Source: Paramagnetospirillum magneticum AMB-1 (GTDB lineage Bacteria > Pseudomonadota > Alphaproteobacteria > Rhodospirillales > Magnetospirillaceae). From it: a stretch of 64,000 nt of DNA. Under the pieces are notes generated by a model. That model was not told where the DNA came from and did no database searches. It saw only the letters and a program-made list of their open reading frames with translations. Both the position numbers and the translations under genes were made by a program. Positions 43,255 to 51,817 of the stretch are shown piece after piece; the first letter of the stretch is position 1, and each line of letters opens with the position of its first letter. The stretch covers positions 806,001 through 870,000 of the forward strand of contig NC_007626.1 in NCBI RefSeq assembly GCF_000009985.1, in the 5' to 3' direction.

Positions 43255-44427
43255 ATGTTCTATGAACTTGCCAGCCCCACCTGGGGGGAAGAGGAAAACG
43301 CGGCCGCCGAGCAGGTCATCCGCAGCGGCTTCTACACCATGGGCGCCCAGGTGAAGGCCTTTGAGGCCGAGTTTGCCGCCTATATGGGCATGCGCCACGG
43401 CATCATGGTCAATTCGGGCTCGTCGGCCAATCTGGTGGCGGTGGCCTCCTTGTTCTTCAAGGCCGACCGCCCCCTCCAGCGCGGCGACGAGGTCATCGTC
43501 CCGGCCATTTCCTGGGCCACCACTTACCATCCGCTGCAGCAATACGGGCTGAAGCTGCGCTTTGTCGATGTGGAGCTGGACAGCCTCAACATGGATGTGT
43601 CGCAGTTGGATGCGGCGCTGACCGACAGGACGCGGGCCATCGTCGGCGTCTCGATTCTGGGCAACCCGGCGGCCATGGACGTGATTCGCGCCTTTGCCGA
43701 CAAGCATTCACTCTACGTGCTGGAAGACAATTGCGAATCCCTGGATGCAGAGCTGAACGGGCGCAAGCTGGGCACCTTCGGGCATCTCAACACCTTCAGC
43801 TTCTTCTTCTCGCACCATATCTCCACCATGGAAGGCGGCATGGTGCTGACCGACGACGATGAACTGGCGGATCTGTGCCGGGCCATGCGCGCCCATGGCT
43901 GGACCCGTGATCTGTCGCCCGACACAACACTGTATTCCAAGCGGTCCAACGACCATTACGAGGCCTATCGCTTCCTGTTCCCAGGCTACAATGTCCGGCC
44001 CCTGGAAATCGAGGCGGCGGTGGGGCGCGAGCAGTTGAAGAAGCTGCCGGCCTTCACGGCGCGGCGGCGCGAGAATCTCGCCCTGTTCCAGCGGCTGTTC
44101 GGCAACGACGACCGCTTCATCATCCAGCGCGAGAATGGCCGCTCCTCGGCTTTCTCGTTCACCCTGATCCTCAATCCCAAGCTGGACATCGACCGGGAAA
44201 AGGTCTTCGCGGCCCTCAAAGAGGCCGATATCGGCTTCCGCATTATCACCGGCGGCTGCTTCCTGCGCCACGACTGCCTCAAGTTCTATGATTATGATGT
44301 GGTCGGCGGCGGGGTGCCCAATGCCGAGACAGCCCATGATTTCGGGCTCTTCGTCGGGAACCACCCGGTGGATCTGACCGCCCAGATCACCCGCTTCCAC
44401 GAGGTTCTCGACCGTAACTGCCGGTGA
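43255..44427 (+). CDS. colD: ColD-like GDP-4-keto-6-deoxymannose 3-dehydratase
   Basis: A 390-residue PLP enzyme of the DegT/DnrJ fold. The usual PLP lysine is replaced by histidine: residues 181-195 read FSFFFSHHISTMEGG with His188, the same position and number as in colitose-pathway ColD of E. coli. That replacement converts the aminotransferase fold to 3-dehydratase chemistry. The N-terminus YELASPTWGEEENAA, LQQYGLKLRFVD, LEDNCES and VGNHPVDL also follow ColD closely. The Cys cluster that binds Fe-S in E1/AscC is absent, as in ColD. Product would be a 3,6-dideoxy-4-keto sugar nucleotide. Confidence 0.88.
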   Translation: MFYELASPTWGEEENAAAEQVIRSGFYTMGAQVKAFEAEFAAYMGMRHGIMVNSGSSANLVAVASLFFKADRPLQRGDEVIVPAISWATTYHPLQQYGLKLRFVDVELDSLNMDVSQLDAALTDRTRAIVGVSILGNPAAMDVIRAFADKHSLYVLEDNCESLDAELNGRKLGTFGHLNTFSFFFSHHISTMEGGMVLTDDDELADLCRAMRAHGWTRDLSPDTTLYSKRSNDHYEAYRFLFPGYNVRPLEIEAAVGREQLKKLPAFTARRRENLALFQRLFGNDDRFIIQRENGRSSAFSFTLILNPKLDIDREKVFAALKEADIGFRIITGGCFLRHDCLKFYDYDVVGGGVPNAETAHDFGLFVGNHPVDLTAQITRFHEVLDRNCR

Positions 44428-44572
44428 TGGGGATGGGAGCCCCGCGGGGCTCTCGCCCCGGACCCCAGTTGGAGGCAAGCCTCCAAACCTCCCTTCTATT
44501 TATGAATCAAAAGGGGGTTTGGGGCATCGCCCCAAATGGGTGCGGGCGATAGCCCGATGCTACGCCGCCGCC
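44428..44572. repeat. Family A multi-hairpin element, copy A4, between convergent genes
   Basis: It fills the gap between the colD and aminotransferase stops. Stems are TTGGAGGC/GCCTCCAA (44469-44486), TTTGGGGC/GCCCCAAA (44518-44536) and CGGGC/GCCCG (44543-44556), with TATTTATGAATCAAAAGG between the first two. Copy A3, inverted, matches it nearly base for base. Likely a bidirectional terminator. Confidence 0.85.
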
Positions 44573-44573
44573 C

Positions 44574-45740
44574 TCAAAGGGATTCCGCCAGGGCCACCAC
44601 TCGGCGGACGCCCTCGTGGACGTCGAGGGCCGCGCCGCAGGTGGCGATGCGGATGTGGCCGGTCATGTCGGGCGAGAAGCTGCTGCCCGGCGTCACGGCG
44701 GTCTGGTGGCGTTCCAGCAGCATGCTGGAGAAGCTGAGGTCGTCCAGGCCGCAGGCCGAAATGTCGAGGAAGAAGTAGAACCCCGCCTTGGGCGGCACGA
44801 AGGCCAGGCGCTGGCTCTTTCGCAAGGCCTCAGAGCACCAGTCGGTCATCACGGTGCAGTGGTGCCGCACCTCCTCGGTATACTTGTCCAGATGGTCCAG
44901 TGCCGCGACGCAGCCCAACTGGGTGAAGATGGGCAGGCAGGAAATCAGCGTCGACACAGACAGGGCGAATTTCTCGGCCACCTTGGGGTGGGCGATGAGA
45001 AAACCGATGCGGTAGCCCGGTACCGAGAACAGCTTTGAGAACGACGACATCACCACCAGCCGGGGCAGTTCCAGCCCGCCCAGCGTATGGAACGGCCGTC
45101 CGAAGCTGATCTCGCCATAGGTTTCATCTGACAGCAGCCAGATACCGCGCCGGTCGCACTCCACCGCCAAGCGCTCCAACTGGGCGCGGTCGTAGACGGC
45201 TCCCGTGGGGTTATTGGCGGAATTGACAATGATCGCCTTGGGGGCCAGGGCCAGGGCGCGGTCCACGGCGTCATCGCTGAGGTCGTAGCCGGTGGCGAGG
45301 TCCAGCGGCACGCTCTCAACCTTGAGGCCGATGTGGATGGCCGCCGCCCAATAGCTGGGGAAGGCGGGGGTGAAGAATACCACCCGGTCACCTGGATCGC
45401 AGACCAGATCAAGAAACTGGCTGATGATCAGGTTGGCCGGGCTGATCACCACATTGGCTTCGGTAACGGTATGGCCCCAGGTGCGCGCGCGCAGGTCGGC
45501 GATGGCCTGGCGCAGAGAGGGGTGCCCGGCGGACTGGGTATAGCCCACCTCGCGCTCGACCAGGGCCTGGACGGTGCGCGACAGCATGGCTGGATGGGGG
45601 GCAAGGCGGGGATTGCCCAGTTCCAGATGGTAGACCTTCTCTCCGGCGGTCTCGATCCGGCGGGCTTGTTCCAGGACGGCGAACATTTTTTGGCCGACCA
45701 GCGCTCTGCCTCGCGCCGAGAATTTCAGGTCTTCCGTCAT
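44574..45740 (-). CDS. PLP-dependent aminotransferase, class I/II fold
   Basis: A 388-residue fold-type I aminotransferase. The PLP lysine is in SSFSKLFSVPGYRIGF, the pyridine-N Asp in LLSDETYGEI and the phosphate-binding NNPTG in NSANNPTGAVYD. It belongs to the large aspartate/alanine aminotransferase group; a substrate cannot be assigned. It is on the opposite strand to the sugar genes but inside the island, followed upstream by a methyltransferase gene on the same strand, so it may supply an amino group to a sugar or act on an amino acid. Confidence 0.88.
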   Translation of the reverse strand: MTEDLKFSARGRALVGQKMFAVLEQARRIETAGEKVYHLELGNPRLAPHPAMLSRTVQALVEREVGYTQSAGHPSLRQAIADLRARTWGHTVTEANVVISPANLIISQFLDLVCDPGDRVVFFTPAFPSYWAAAIHIGLKVESVPLDLATGYDLSDDAVDRALALAPKAIIVNSANNPTGAVYDRAQLERLAVECDRRGIWLLSDETYGEISFGRPFHTLGGLELPRLVVMSSFSKLFSVPGYRIGFLIAHPKVAEKFALSVSTLISCLPIFTQLGCVAALDHLDKYTEEVRHHCTVMTDWCSEALRKSQRLAFVPPKAGFYFFLDISACGLDDLSFSSMLLERHQTAVTPGSSFSPDMTGHIRIATCGAALDVHEGVRRVVALAESL

Positions 45741-45832
45741 GGGTATTCTGCCCTTGTCTCGGCGGCTCGATCACTGCCCCCGAATCTGCCGTTGAAAGCT
45801 TAAGATACTATTTCCAGAACCAGAGGCCCCCG

Positions 45833-46696
45833 TCACTTCCTGATGGCGATGACTTCCATGCAGACGCGGTAGCGCTCGCTGACGGCGAAGTTCACCGGCG
45901 TGAAACCATGGTCCTCCAGCAGGGCGTAAAGCCGTTCCCGGCTGAAATTGTGATAATGCTCGATCTCGGGCCAATAGGGATTGAGCATCTGCTGGTCGAG
46001 CAGGCGCCAGACCATGCTGGACATGTTGGGCATGGACACGAAGATCGCCCCGTCGGGCCGCAGCAGGGAACGGGCCTTGTCCAGGGCGGTGCGGGGATAG
46101 GGCATATGCTCCAGCACATCGGCCATGCTGATCACGGCAAATCGTCCCGGCATGTCGAGCTGTTCCAGGGGCTGGCAATAGGCCTCGTAGCCCAGCGCCG
46201 CCAGGGCGGCGACGCCGTCGCTGCGCAAGTCGGTTCCCACCGGGCCAAAGCCGAACTCCTGGGCGGTGAACAGCAGCGAGCCGTTGCCGAAGCCCACATC
46301 CAGCCAGTCACCGCCCGACACATGGCGGGCGACGCGCTCGACGATGCGGGCCGAGACCCGCCGCTGCCCTTCGGCATCGTGCCCGACCGCCTGACTTTCA
46401 TTGGTCTTGGAGAAGATCACCCGGGCGGCGGCCTCGGTGAAATAGCCGTCGGTGAAGACGTGGGCGCAGGCATTGCACCGGCACCAGACCATCTGGGCGG
46501 GCAGGATGTCCTGATACAGGGGATGGTGGGTGCAGTCGGCATAGCCGAGCGCTGCGAAATCTCCACTGGCGCAGAGAGGGCACGCGGTATAGGGGATACG
46601 GGCGGAAACCGGCGTCGGGGCGGGGGCGTTGTCCACGGTCTTCCTTAACACGGTTGCGGGCACGTCTGATGGGCCGGGAATACTATCATCCGCCAC
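45833..46696 (-). CDS. SAM methyltransferase with N-terminal zinc-binding domain
   Basis: A 287-residue protein. Residues 35-75 carry two CxxC knuckles (CPLCASGDF, then CRCNACAHVF) that form the zinc ribbon typical of sugar C-methyltransferases and related enzymes. The SAM domain follows: GGDWLDVGFGNGSLLF as motif I, GTDLRSDG, SMADVLEHMP as motif IV and LLRPDGAIFVSMPN. The start is a GTG at 46694-46696. Together with the keto-sugar enzymes it could C-methylate a deoxysugar; that is a guess from the domain pair. It diverges from the large gene at 46830. Confidence 0.85.
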   Translation of the reverse strand: MADDSIPGPSDVPATVLRKTVDNAPAPTPVSARIPYTACPLCASGDFAALGYADCTHHPLYQDILPAQMVWCRCNACAHVFTDGYFTEAAARVIFSKTNESQAVGHDAEGQRRVSARIVERVARHVSGGDWLDVGFGNGSLLFTAQEFGFGPVGTDLRSDGVAALAALGYEAYCQPLEQLDMPGRFAVISMADVLEHMPYPRTALDKARSLLRPDGAIFVSMPNMSSMVWRLLDQQMLNPYWPEIEHYHNFSRERLYALLEDHGFTPVNFAVSERYRVCMEVIAIRK

Positions 46697-46829
46697 GGAG
46701 GTGGGCGACGGGTTTCTCCTCCAGATCGGCCGGGCGGCTGGTGTAACCGCTTGTTAAGTCCCAGGAGATAAGGTCTCCGTCAGGGCCTCGCGGGGATTTT
46801 TACGACGGGGCGGGGAGGGGGAAAGGCCA

Positions 46830-49037
46830 ATGACCACCATCAAGAAGACCCCGTTTCCGCTGAGGCTGCCCGAGAACCGGCTGCAGGCCATTCACCCCTC
46901 GCTGGACGCGGCGTTCGAGGCCCACGACTATCTCTATGTTGCCCGCTATGGCGAGGATCGGCCCGAGCTGCGCGGCTGTTCGCTGATCCTGCTGGGCAAC
47001 CGGGTCGGCGGCGAATTGGTGCTGGACCGGCACAATGTTCACACGGCCCGATCGTGCCTGTACCGCGCCTTCGGTGCCTGGCGCGACGACGATCTGGGCG
47101 AGGCCGAGCGCCAGATCGCCGAGGGGCTCAAGCTGAAGGGCGAGGCCAAGCGACTCAAGCGGCTGCAGGACCTCATCGCCCGCCAGACCTGCCGCGTGGT
47201 GATCCATACCGATTTCGGCCGCCCCGACCGGCTGCGCGGCTTTTATCAGATACCTGGCATCGACCTGATCATCAGTTCGCACATGCTGGGCGATCCCGCC
47301 ACCACCCTGCCCATGGGGCAATCCCTGGCCAGCATGGTCCCGCCCGGCCCCCCGGTTGATCTGGTGCTGGTCGACGACTTCAAGATGGTGCCTGTGGGCT
47401 TGCGCGACCTGGGCGCTCCGGTGGTGGTCAATCCCCACGATCACGAATGGTATTACGAGATCCTCGACGAGCTGATGCCCGAGGTCGATCTGGTGGTGAA
47501 CCTGAGCTCCTGGGAAGAGGTCGAGCTCAATCGGGCGTTCGGCGTGCCGGGCACCAGTTTCTACTACATCATGTCCCTGCTGATTCCCCAGATCAGCGGG
47601 TTGAAGGAGGTCTACGAAGACCCCCGGCGGCGGCAACTGGATCTGGTCTTTACCGGCGGCATCACCCACGACTTCTATCGTGACAAGCGCCAGCGGATCG
47701 CCCCACTGGCGCGGCTCGATCCCGCCTTTCAGGTCCGGGTGATCGAGGGGTATCTCAATCACGATGAGTTTTATGGCCTGCTGCGCGAGACCCGCTTCAC
47801 CATTCACAGCGCACGCACCACCAATTCCATGACCACCCGGTCCTTCGAATCCCTGGCCACCGGCACCTTCCAACTGGTGGAGGAGGAGAACGGCGTTCCC
47901 TATATCTTCAGCCAGAAATTCGAGTGCTTTCCCGTCTTCCGCCTATCCCACGTGGTCGAGGATATCGAGCGCCATCTGGCCGATTACGAAGGGATGCGCG
48001 AACGGTTCCTGCCTCAGGCGGCGCAGTTGGAAAAGGAACTGAACGATCTGATGCCTGACGACGAGGGGCGCCGCGCCCTGCGCTTTGTCCGCCAGTTGAT
48101 GTTCATGACCCAGGTGGAGATGGAAGGCCGCAAGAAGGCGGATGCACCCCTGGCCGCGCCGGTCCAGCGCGACTGGGTCGGCATCACCGAGCCCTGGCAT
48201 CTGAGCAACCGGCCCGATCAGTCCCAGCGGGTGTTCGAGCGCACGCGCTCGCCGCACTGGGTGCGCCGTGCGGTGATGTCGACGGCCACCCGGACGGACG
48301 GCTGGGGGCAGCGGCTGCACGAGGCCATCCTGCAGGGCCTGGCCGAATTTCCCAATTCCCTGGGGCTGAACTATACCCTGGCGCTTTATCTGCGGCTGGT
48401 GGGGCATCCCGACCGGGCTGATGAGCTGTTCAAGCGCATTTCCGAGGGTGAGTTCGTCCTTGAACCCAATGAGACTTTTCCCGGGCAGATGGACAACGTC
48501 AACGGCCTCTACTGGGTGGCCGACGCCAAGATCCGCGACCGCTGCCCGGCCCTGGCACCCTATGTTTCCGAGGATGCCGTCTGGCGCAGCTACGCCCTGA
48601 ACCAGCGGGCCGACATGGCGATCACCCGCGCCTCGAGCCTCGGTGGCAACGACGCCGTGGCGGAATATTCTCGCGCCTTGGCCTTGCTCGAGACCTCGCT
48701 GGACCGCTTCCCCGCCAATGAAAGCGCCCAGCGCCTCTACCTGCGCGCCGCCTTCGGCATGTGCGTCAACGGCCTGGACGAATGGCGCGACGTGTTCATG
48801 GCCAACTTCGACGTGGCGGTGGAGAACGATTATACGGTATTGCACGATTTCGCCCCCCTGGCTGTCCAGGTGCTGATGAGCCGCCACAAGGTGGCCGAGG
48901 CGCAGCAGGTGATCGACCGGGTTGGGCAATATCTGGCGCGAACGGTGATCACGCCGTCACTTTGCCCAGAAGCCGTCCACTGGGCGCGTATCTTTGGTTT
49001 GCCGCTGCGTGGTCTGGATGCGGCGCGAGCCGCCTAG
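46830..49037 (+). CDS. Large CgeB-like putative glycosyltransferase with C-terminal TPR-like region
   Basis: A 735-residue soluble protein. Residues 40-430 have a CgeB/glycosyltransferase-4-like outline: VLVDDFKMVPVGLRDLG, VVNPHDHEWYYEILD, LVFTGGITHDFYRDKRQRI and RSFESLATGTFQLVEEENG, the last a donor-binding signature. Residues 490-735 are helical repeats resembling TPRs (AILQGLAEFPNSLGLNYTLALYLRLVGHPDRADEL, ALALLETSLDRFPANESAQRLYLRA). It has no signal or membrane segment. A GGGAAAGG ribosome site stands at good distance. A role in decorating a surface glycan or protein is likely from context; donor and acceptor are unknown. Confidence 0.7.
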   Translation: MTTIKKTPFPLRLPENRLQAIHPSLDAAFEAHDYLYVARYGEDRPELRGCSLILLGNRVGGELVLDRHNVHTARSCLYRAFGAWRDDDLGEAERQIAEGLKLKGEAKRLKRLQDLIARQTCRVVIHTDFGRPDRLRGFYQIPGIDLIISSHMLGDPATTLPMGQSLASMVPPGPPVDLVLVDDFKMVPVGLRDLGAPVVVNPHDHEWYYEILDELMPEVDLVVNLSSWEEVELNRAFGVPGTSFYYIMSLLIPQISGLKEVYEDPRRRQLDLVFTGGITHDFYRDKRQRIAPLARLDPAFQVRVIEGYLNHDEFYGLLRETRFTIHSARTTNSMTTRSFESLATGTFQLVEEENGVPYIFSQKFECFPVFRLSHVVEDIERHLADYEGMRERFLPQAAQLEKELNDLMPDDEGRRALRFVRQLMFMTQVEMEGRKKADAPLAAPVQRDWVGITEPWHLSNRPDQSQRVFERTRSPHWVRRAVMSTATRTDGWGQRLHEAILQGLAEFPNSLGLNYTLALYLRLVGHPDRADELFKRISEGEFVLEPNETFPGQMDNVNGLYWVADAKIRDRCPALAPYVSEDAVWRSYALNQRADMAITRASSLGGNDAVAEYSRALALLETSLDRFPANESAQRLYLRAAFGMCVNGLDEWRDVFMANFDVAVENDYTVLHDFAPLAVQVLMSRHKVAEAQQVIDRVGQYLARTVITPSLCPEAVHWARIFGLPLRGLDAARAA

Positions 49038-49076
49038 ACCGATTTCATCAATCTTTGGAAAGACGAGGATCTTGCC

Positions 49077-50012
49077 ATGTACAACATTCTGGTGACCGGC
49101 GGCGCCGGCTATCTCGGGTCGATCATGGTGCCGGCCCTGCTGGCCGCCGGCCACAAGGTCACGGTGGTGGACAACTTCATGTTCAAGCAGGTGTCCCTGG
49201 CCCATTGCTGCTCGGACCCCAATTTCAGCGTCGTCCGGGGCGACGTGCGCGACATGGCGCTGATGAAGCGCCTGCTGGTGGGTGCCGACGTGGTCATCCC
49301 CCTGGCCGCCCTGGTGGGGGCGCCGCTGTGCAAGGCCGACCCCTTTGGTGCCGAAAGCATCAACCTGACCGCTCAGATCGAGCTGATGAAGGCGCTGTCG
49401 CCCAACCAGCGGGTCCTGATGCCCATCACCAATTCCGGCTACGGCATCGGTGAAAGCGGCAAGTTCTGTACCGAGGAAACGCCCATGCGGCCCATTTCGC
49501 TGTATGGCATCCACAAGGTCGAGGTGGAAAAGGCGGTACTGGACCACAGCAATTCCATCAGCTTCCGTCTGGCCACGGTGTTCGGCATGGCGCCCCGGCC
49601 GCGCCTCGACCTGCTGGTCAACGACTTCGTCTACCGCGCCGTCTACGACCGTTTCGTGGTGCTGTTCGAAAGCCACTTCAAGCGCAACTTTATCCATGTG
49701 CGCGACGTGACGGGCGCCTTCATGCACGGGCTGACCAATTTCGAGACCATGAAGAACCGGCCCTACAATGTGGGCCTGTCCTCCGCCAATCTGTCCAAGT
49801 GGGAATTGTGCGAAGTCATCAAGAAGCACCTGCCTGACTTCGTCTTCGTGGACGCGCCCATGGGCGAGGATCCGGACAAGCGGGACTACATCGTTTCCAA
49901 CGAGCGTCTCGAGGCCACCGGCTGGGCGCCGCAATACGACCTGGACAAGGGTGTCGTCGACCTGATCAAGGGCTATACCATGCTGAAGAACACCATCTAC
50001 ACCAACATCTGA
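49077..50012 (+). CDS. NAD-dependent sugar epimerase/dehydratase (extended SDR)
   Basis: A 311-residue extended SDR. The cofactor motif is TGGAGYLGS, the catalytic triad includes the YGIHK (YxxxK) near residue 145, and the C-terminal region is HVRDVTGAFMHGL with RPYNVGLSS. It probably acts on a nucleotide sugar, but the exact reaction cannot be read. It follows the glycosyltransferase-like gene by 39 bases and precedes the nucleotidyltransferase by 10, forming one transcript. Confidence 0.9.
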   Translation: MYNILVTGGAGYLGSIMVPALLAAGHKVTVVDNFMFKQVSLAHCCSDPNFSVVRGDVRDMALMKRLLVGADVVIPLAALVGAPLCKADPFGAESINLTAQIELMKALSPNQRVLMPITNSGYGIGESGKFCTEETPMRPISLYGIHKVEVEKAVLDHSNSISFRLATVFGMAPRPRLDLLVNDFVYRAVYDRFVVLFESHFKRNFIHVRDVTGAFMHGLTNFETMKNRPYNVGLSSANLSKWELCEVIKKHLPDFVFVDAPMGEDPDKRDYIVSNERLEATGWAPQYDLDKGVVDLIKGYTMLKNTIYTNI

Positions 50013-50022
50013 GCCGGCCGTC

Positions 50023-50757
50023 ATGAGCTCCGGCGCGGGATTGGACGGCATCGACGTTGTGGTTCTGGCCGGCGGGCTGGGCACCCGCTTGCGCGGCGTG
50101 CTGGGCGACCAGCGGCCCAAGATCCTGGCTCCCGTCCAGGGCCGCCCTTTCCTCGACCTGATGGTGGAGTGGATGGCGGCGGCGGGGGCGGGGCGGCTGG
50201 TCCTGTCGCTGGGCCATCTGGCCCAGCAGGTGACCGTCCATCTCGACCGGGGCCGCTGGCCCATCCCCATCGTGACGGAGATCGAGCCCGAGCCCCTGGG
50301 CACCGGCGGTGCGCTACGCTACGTGCTGCCCCGCCTGCACGGCGATCCGGTGATGATCATCAATGGCGATACCTGGCTGGACGCCGATCTGGGCGCCGCC
50401 CTGGCGGCCCACCGCCGGGCCGGCTGCGCGGCCAGTCTGGTCTGCGTGCGGGTGCCCGACGGGCAGCGTTACGGGCGGATCGAGGTGGATGCCGGGGGAT
50501 TTGTCACCCGCTTCCTGGAAAAGGCTCCCGATCCCACCCCGGCCCTGATCAACGCCGGGGTGTGCCTGTTGTCGGCGCCCGCTCTGGCCCGGCTGGGACA
50601 GAGCACGGGGCCGTCCTTCGAACGTGACGTCCTGGCCGAACTGCCGCGCGGCTGGCTGCGGGCGCATGTGTGCGAAAGTGCCCGCTTCATCGATATCGGC
50701 ACCCCCGAAAGCCTGGATCAGGCCGCGGACGTCATCACACCGGGTAGAACGTCATGA
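50023..50757 (+). CDS. HddC-like sugar-1-phosphate nucleotidyltransferase
   Basis: A 244-residue nucleotidyltransferase. The nucleotide loop is VVLAGGLGTRLRGVLGDQRPK, the sugar region EPEPLGTGGALRYVLP and the metal Asp in INGDTWLDAD. The pattern LAGGLGTRLR...PKxLAPVxGRPFLD is close to D-glycero-D-manno-heptose-1-phosphate guanylyltransferase (HddC). It would activate a sugar as a GDP- or similar nucleotide for the island. The sugar is uncertain. Confidence 0.85.
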   Translation: MSSGAGLDGIDVVVLAGGLGTRLRGVLGDQRPKILAPVQGRPFLDLMVEWMAAAGAGRLVLSLGHLAQQVTVHLDRGRWPIPIVTEIEPEPLGTGGALRYVLPRLHGDPVMIINGDTWLDADLGAALAAHRRAGCAASLVCVRVPDGQRYGRIEVDAGGFVTRFLEKAPDPTPALINAGVCLLSAPALARLGQSTGPSFERDVLAELPRGWLRAHVCESARFIDIGTPESLDQAADVITPGRTS

Positions 50758-50809
50758 TCACCGGCGCCAGTCTTGACATGCGGGACGATGGAAACGGTCG
50801 GGAGCCGCA

Positions 50810-51757
50810 TTAAGCCTTCGAATTGGCCAGATACCACTCATAGCCGCGCCGGATGCTCTCCTCCAGCGATGTGGCGGCCTGCCAGCCCATGGCGCGGATG
50901 CGGGTGGAATCCACCAGCTTGCGCATCATGCCGTCGGGTTTGGTGGTGTCGAAGGACAGCTTGCCCTTGAACCCCACCACGCGGGCGGTGAGTTCGGCCA
51001 ACTCGCGGATAGAGGCTTCGATGCCCGAGCCCACATTGATGATCTCGCCGCCGCCCAGGGACTTCATCAGGAAGACGCAGGCGTCGGCCAGATCGTCCAC
51101 GTAGAGGAATTCGCGGATCGGGCTTCCCGTTCCCCACAATTCCACCGTATCGGCGCCACGCTGGACGGCGTCGTGGAACTTCATGACCAGGGCGGCGCCC
51201 ACATGGCCGTTCTCGGCGTCGAAGCGGTCGCCCGGCCCGATCAGGCTGGCCGGCACCGCCGACATGAAGTGGCGGCCATACTGGCGGTGATAGGCCTCGC
51301 ACAGCTTGATGCCGGCGATCTTGGCGATGGCATAGGCCTCGTTGGTGGGCTCCAGCGGACCGGTCAGCATGGAGGACTCGGCCATGGGCTGGGCGGCCTC
51401 CCGGGGATAGGCGCAGGACGAGCCCAGGAACAGCAGCCGCGACACCCCCACCCGGTGGGCCGCATGGATGACATTCATCTCGACGGCGAGATTGTCATAG
51501 AGGAACTCGGCCGGGCGGGTGGAATTGGCGCGGATGCCGCCTACCAGGGCGGCGGCCAGGAACACGGCGTCGGGCCGTTTGTCCTCCATCCACGCCTCGA
51601 CGGCAGACTGGTTGCGAAGATCGAGCGCCAAGCGGTCGACGGTGAGAGTCTCGCAATCCTCGGATTGCAGGCGGCGGAGGATGGCGCTGCCCGCCATGCC
51701 GCGATGACCCGCCACGAACACCCGCTTGCCCGCCAAAGAAAAATTCGCCCCGGCCAT
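50810..51757 (-). CDS. fcl: GDP-L-fucose-synthase-like reductase (Fcl/ColC-type)
   Basis: A 315-residue extended SDR. FVAGHRGMAGSAILR is the Rossmann motif, LFLGSSCAYP and YAIAK give the Ser and Tyr-Lys of the triad. PTNEAYAIAKIAGIKLCEAYHRQYG and NVGSGIEASIRELAELT match GDP-fucose synthase. It converts GDP-4-keto-6-deoxymannose to GDP-fucose, while the related ColC acts on the ColD product. With ColD nearby it could serve either pathway. It is convergent with the preceding nucleotidyltransferase gene. Dehydratase Gmd is not in the window. Confidence 0.88.
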   Translation of the reverse strand: MAGANFSLAGKRVFVAGHRGMAGSAILRRLQSEDCETLTVDRLALDLRNQSAVEAWMEDKRPDAVFLAAALVGGIRANSTRPAEFLYDNLAVEMNVIHAAHRVGVSRLLFLGSSCAYPREAAQPMAESSMLTGPLEPTNEAYAIAKIAGIKLCEAYHRQYGRHFMSAVPASLIGPGDRFDAENGHVGAALVMKFHDAVQRGADTVELWGTGSPIREFLYVDDLADACVFLMKSLGGGEIINVGSGIEASIRELAELTARVVGFKGKLSFDTTKPDGMMRKLVDSTRIRAMGWQAATSLEESIRRGYEWYLANSKA

Positions 51758-51817
51758 TGTGTCCTCACCCTATTGCCTGACTGGCGCCGATCATAGGCCG
51801 GACCCCGGGAGCTGTCA

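Noticed and set aside
43255..44427. ColD-like gene as an ordinary DegT sugar aminotransferase
   Set aside because: The PLP lysine position is His188, so it cannot form the internal aldimine needed for standard transamination.
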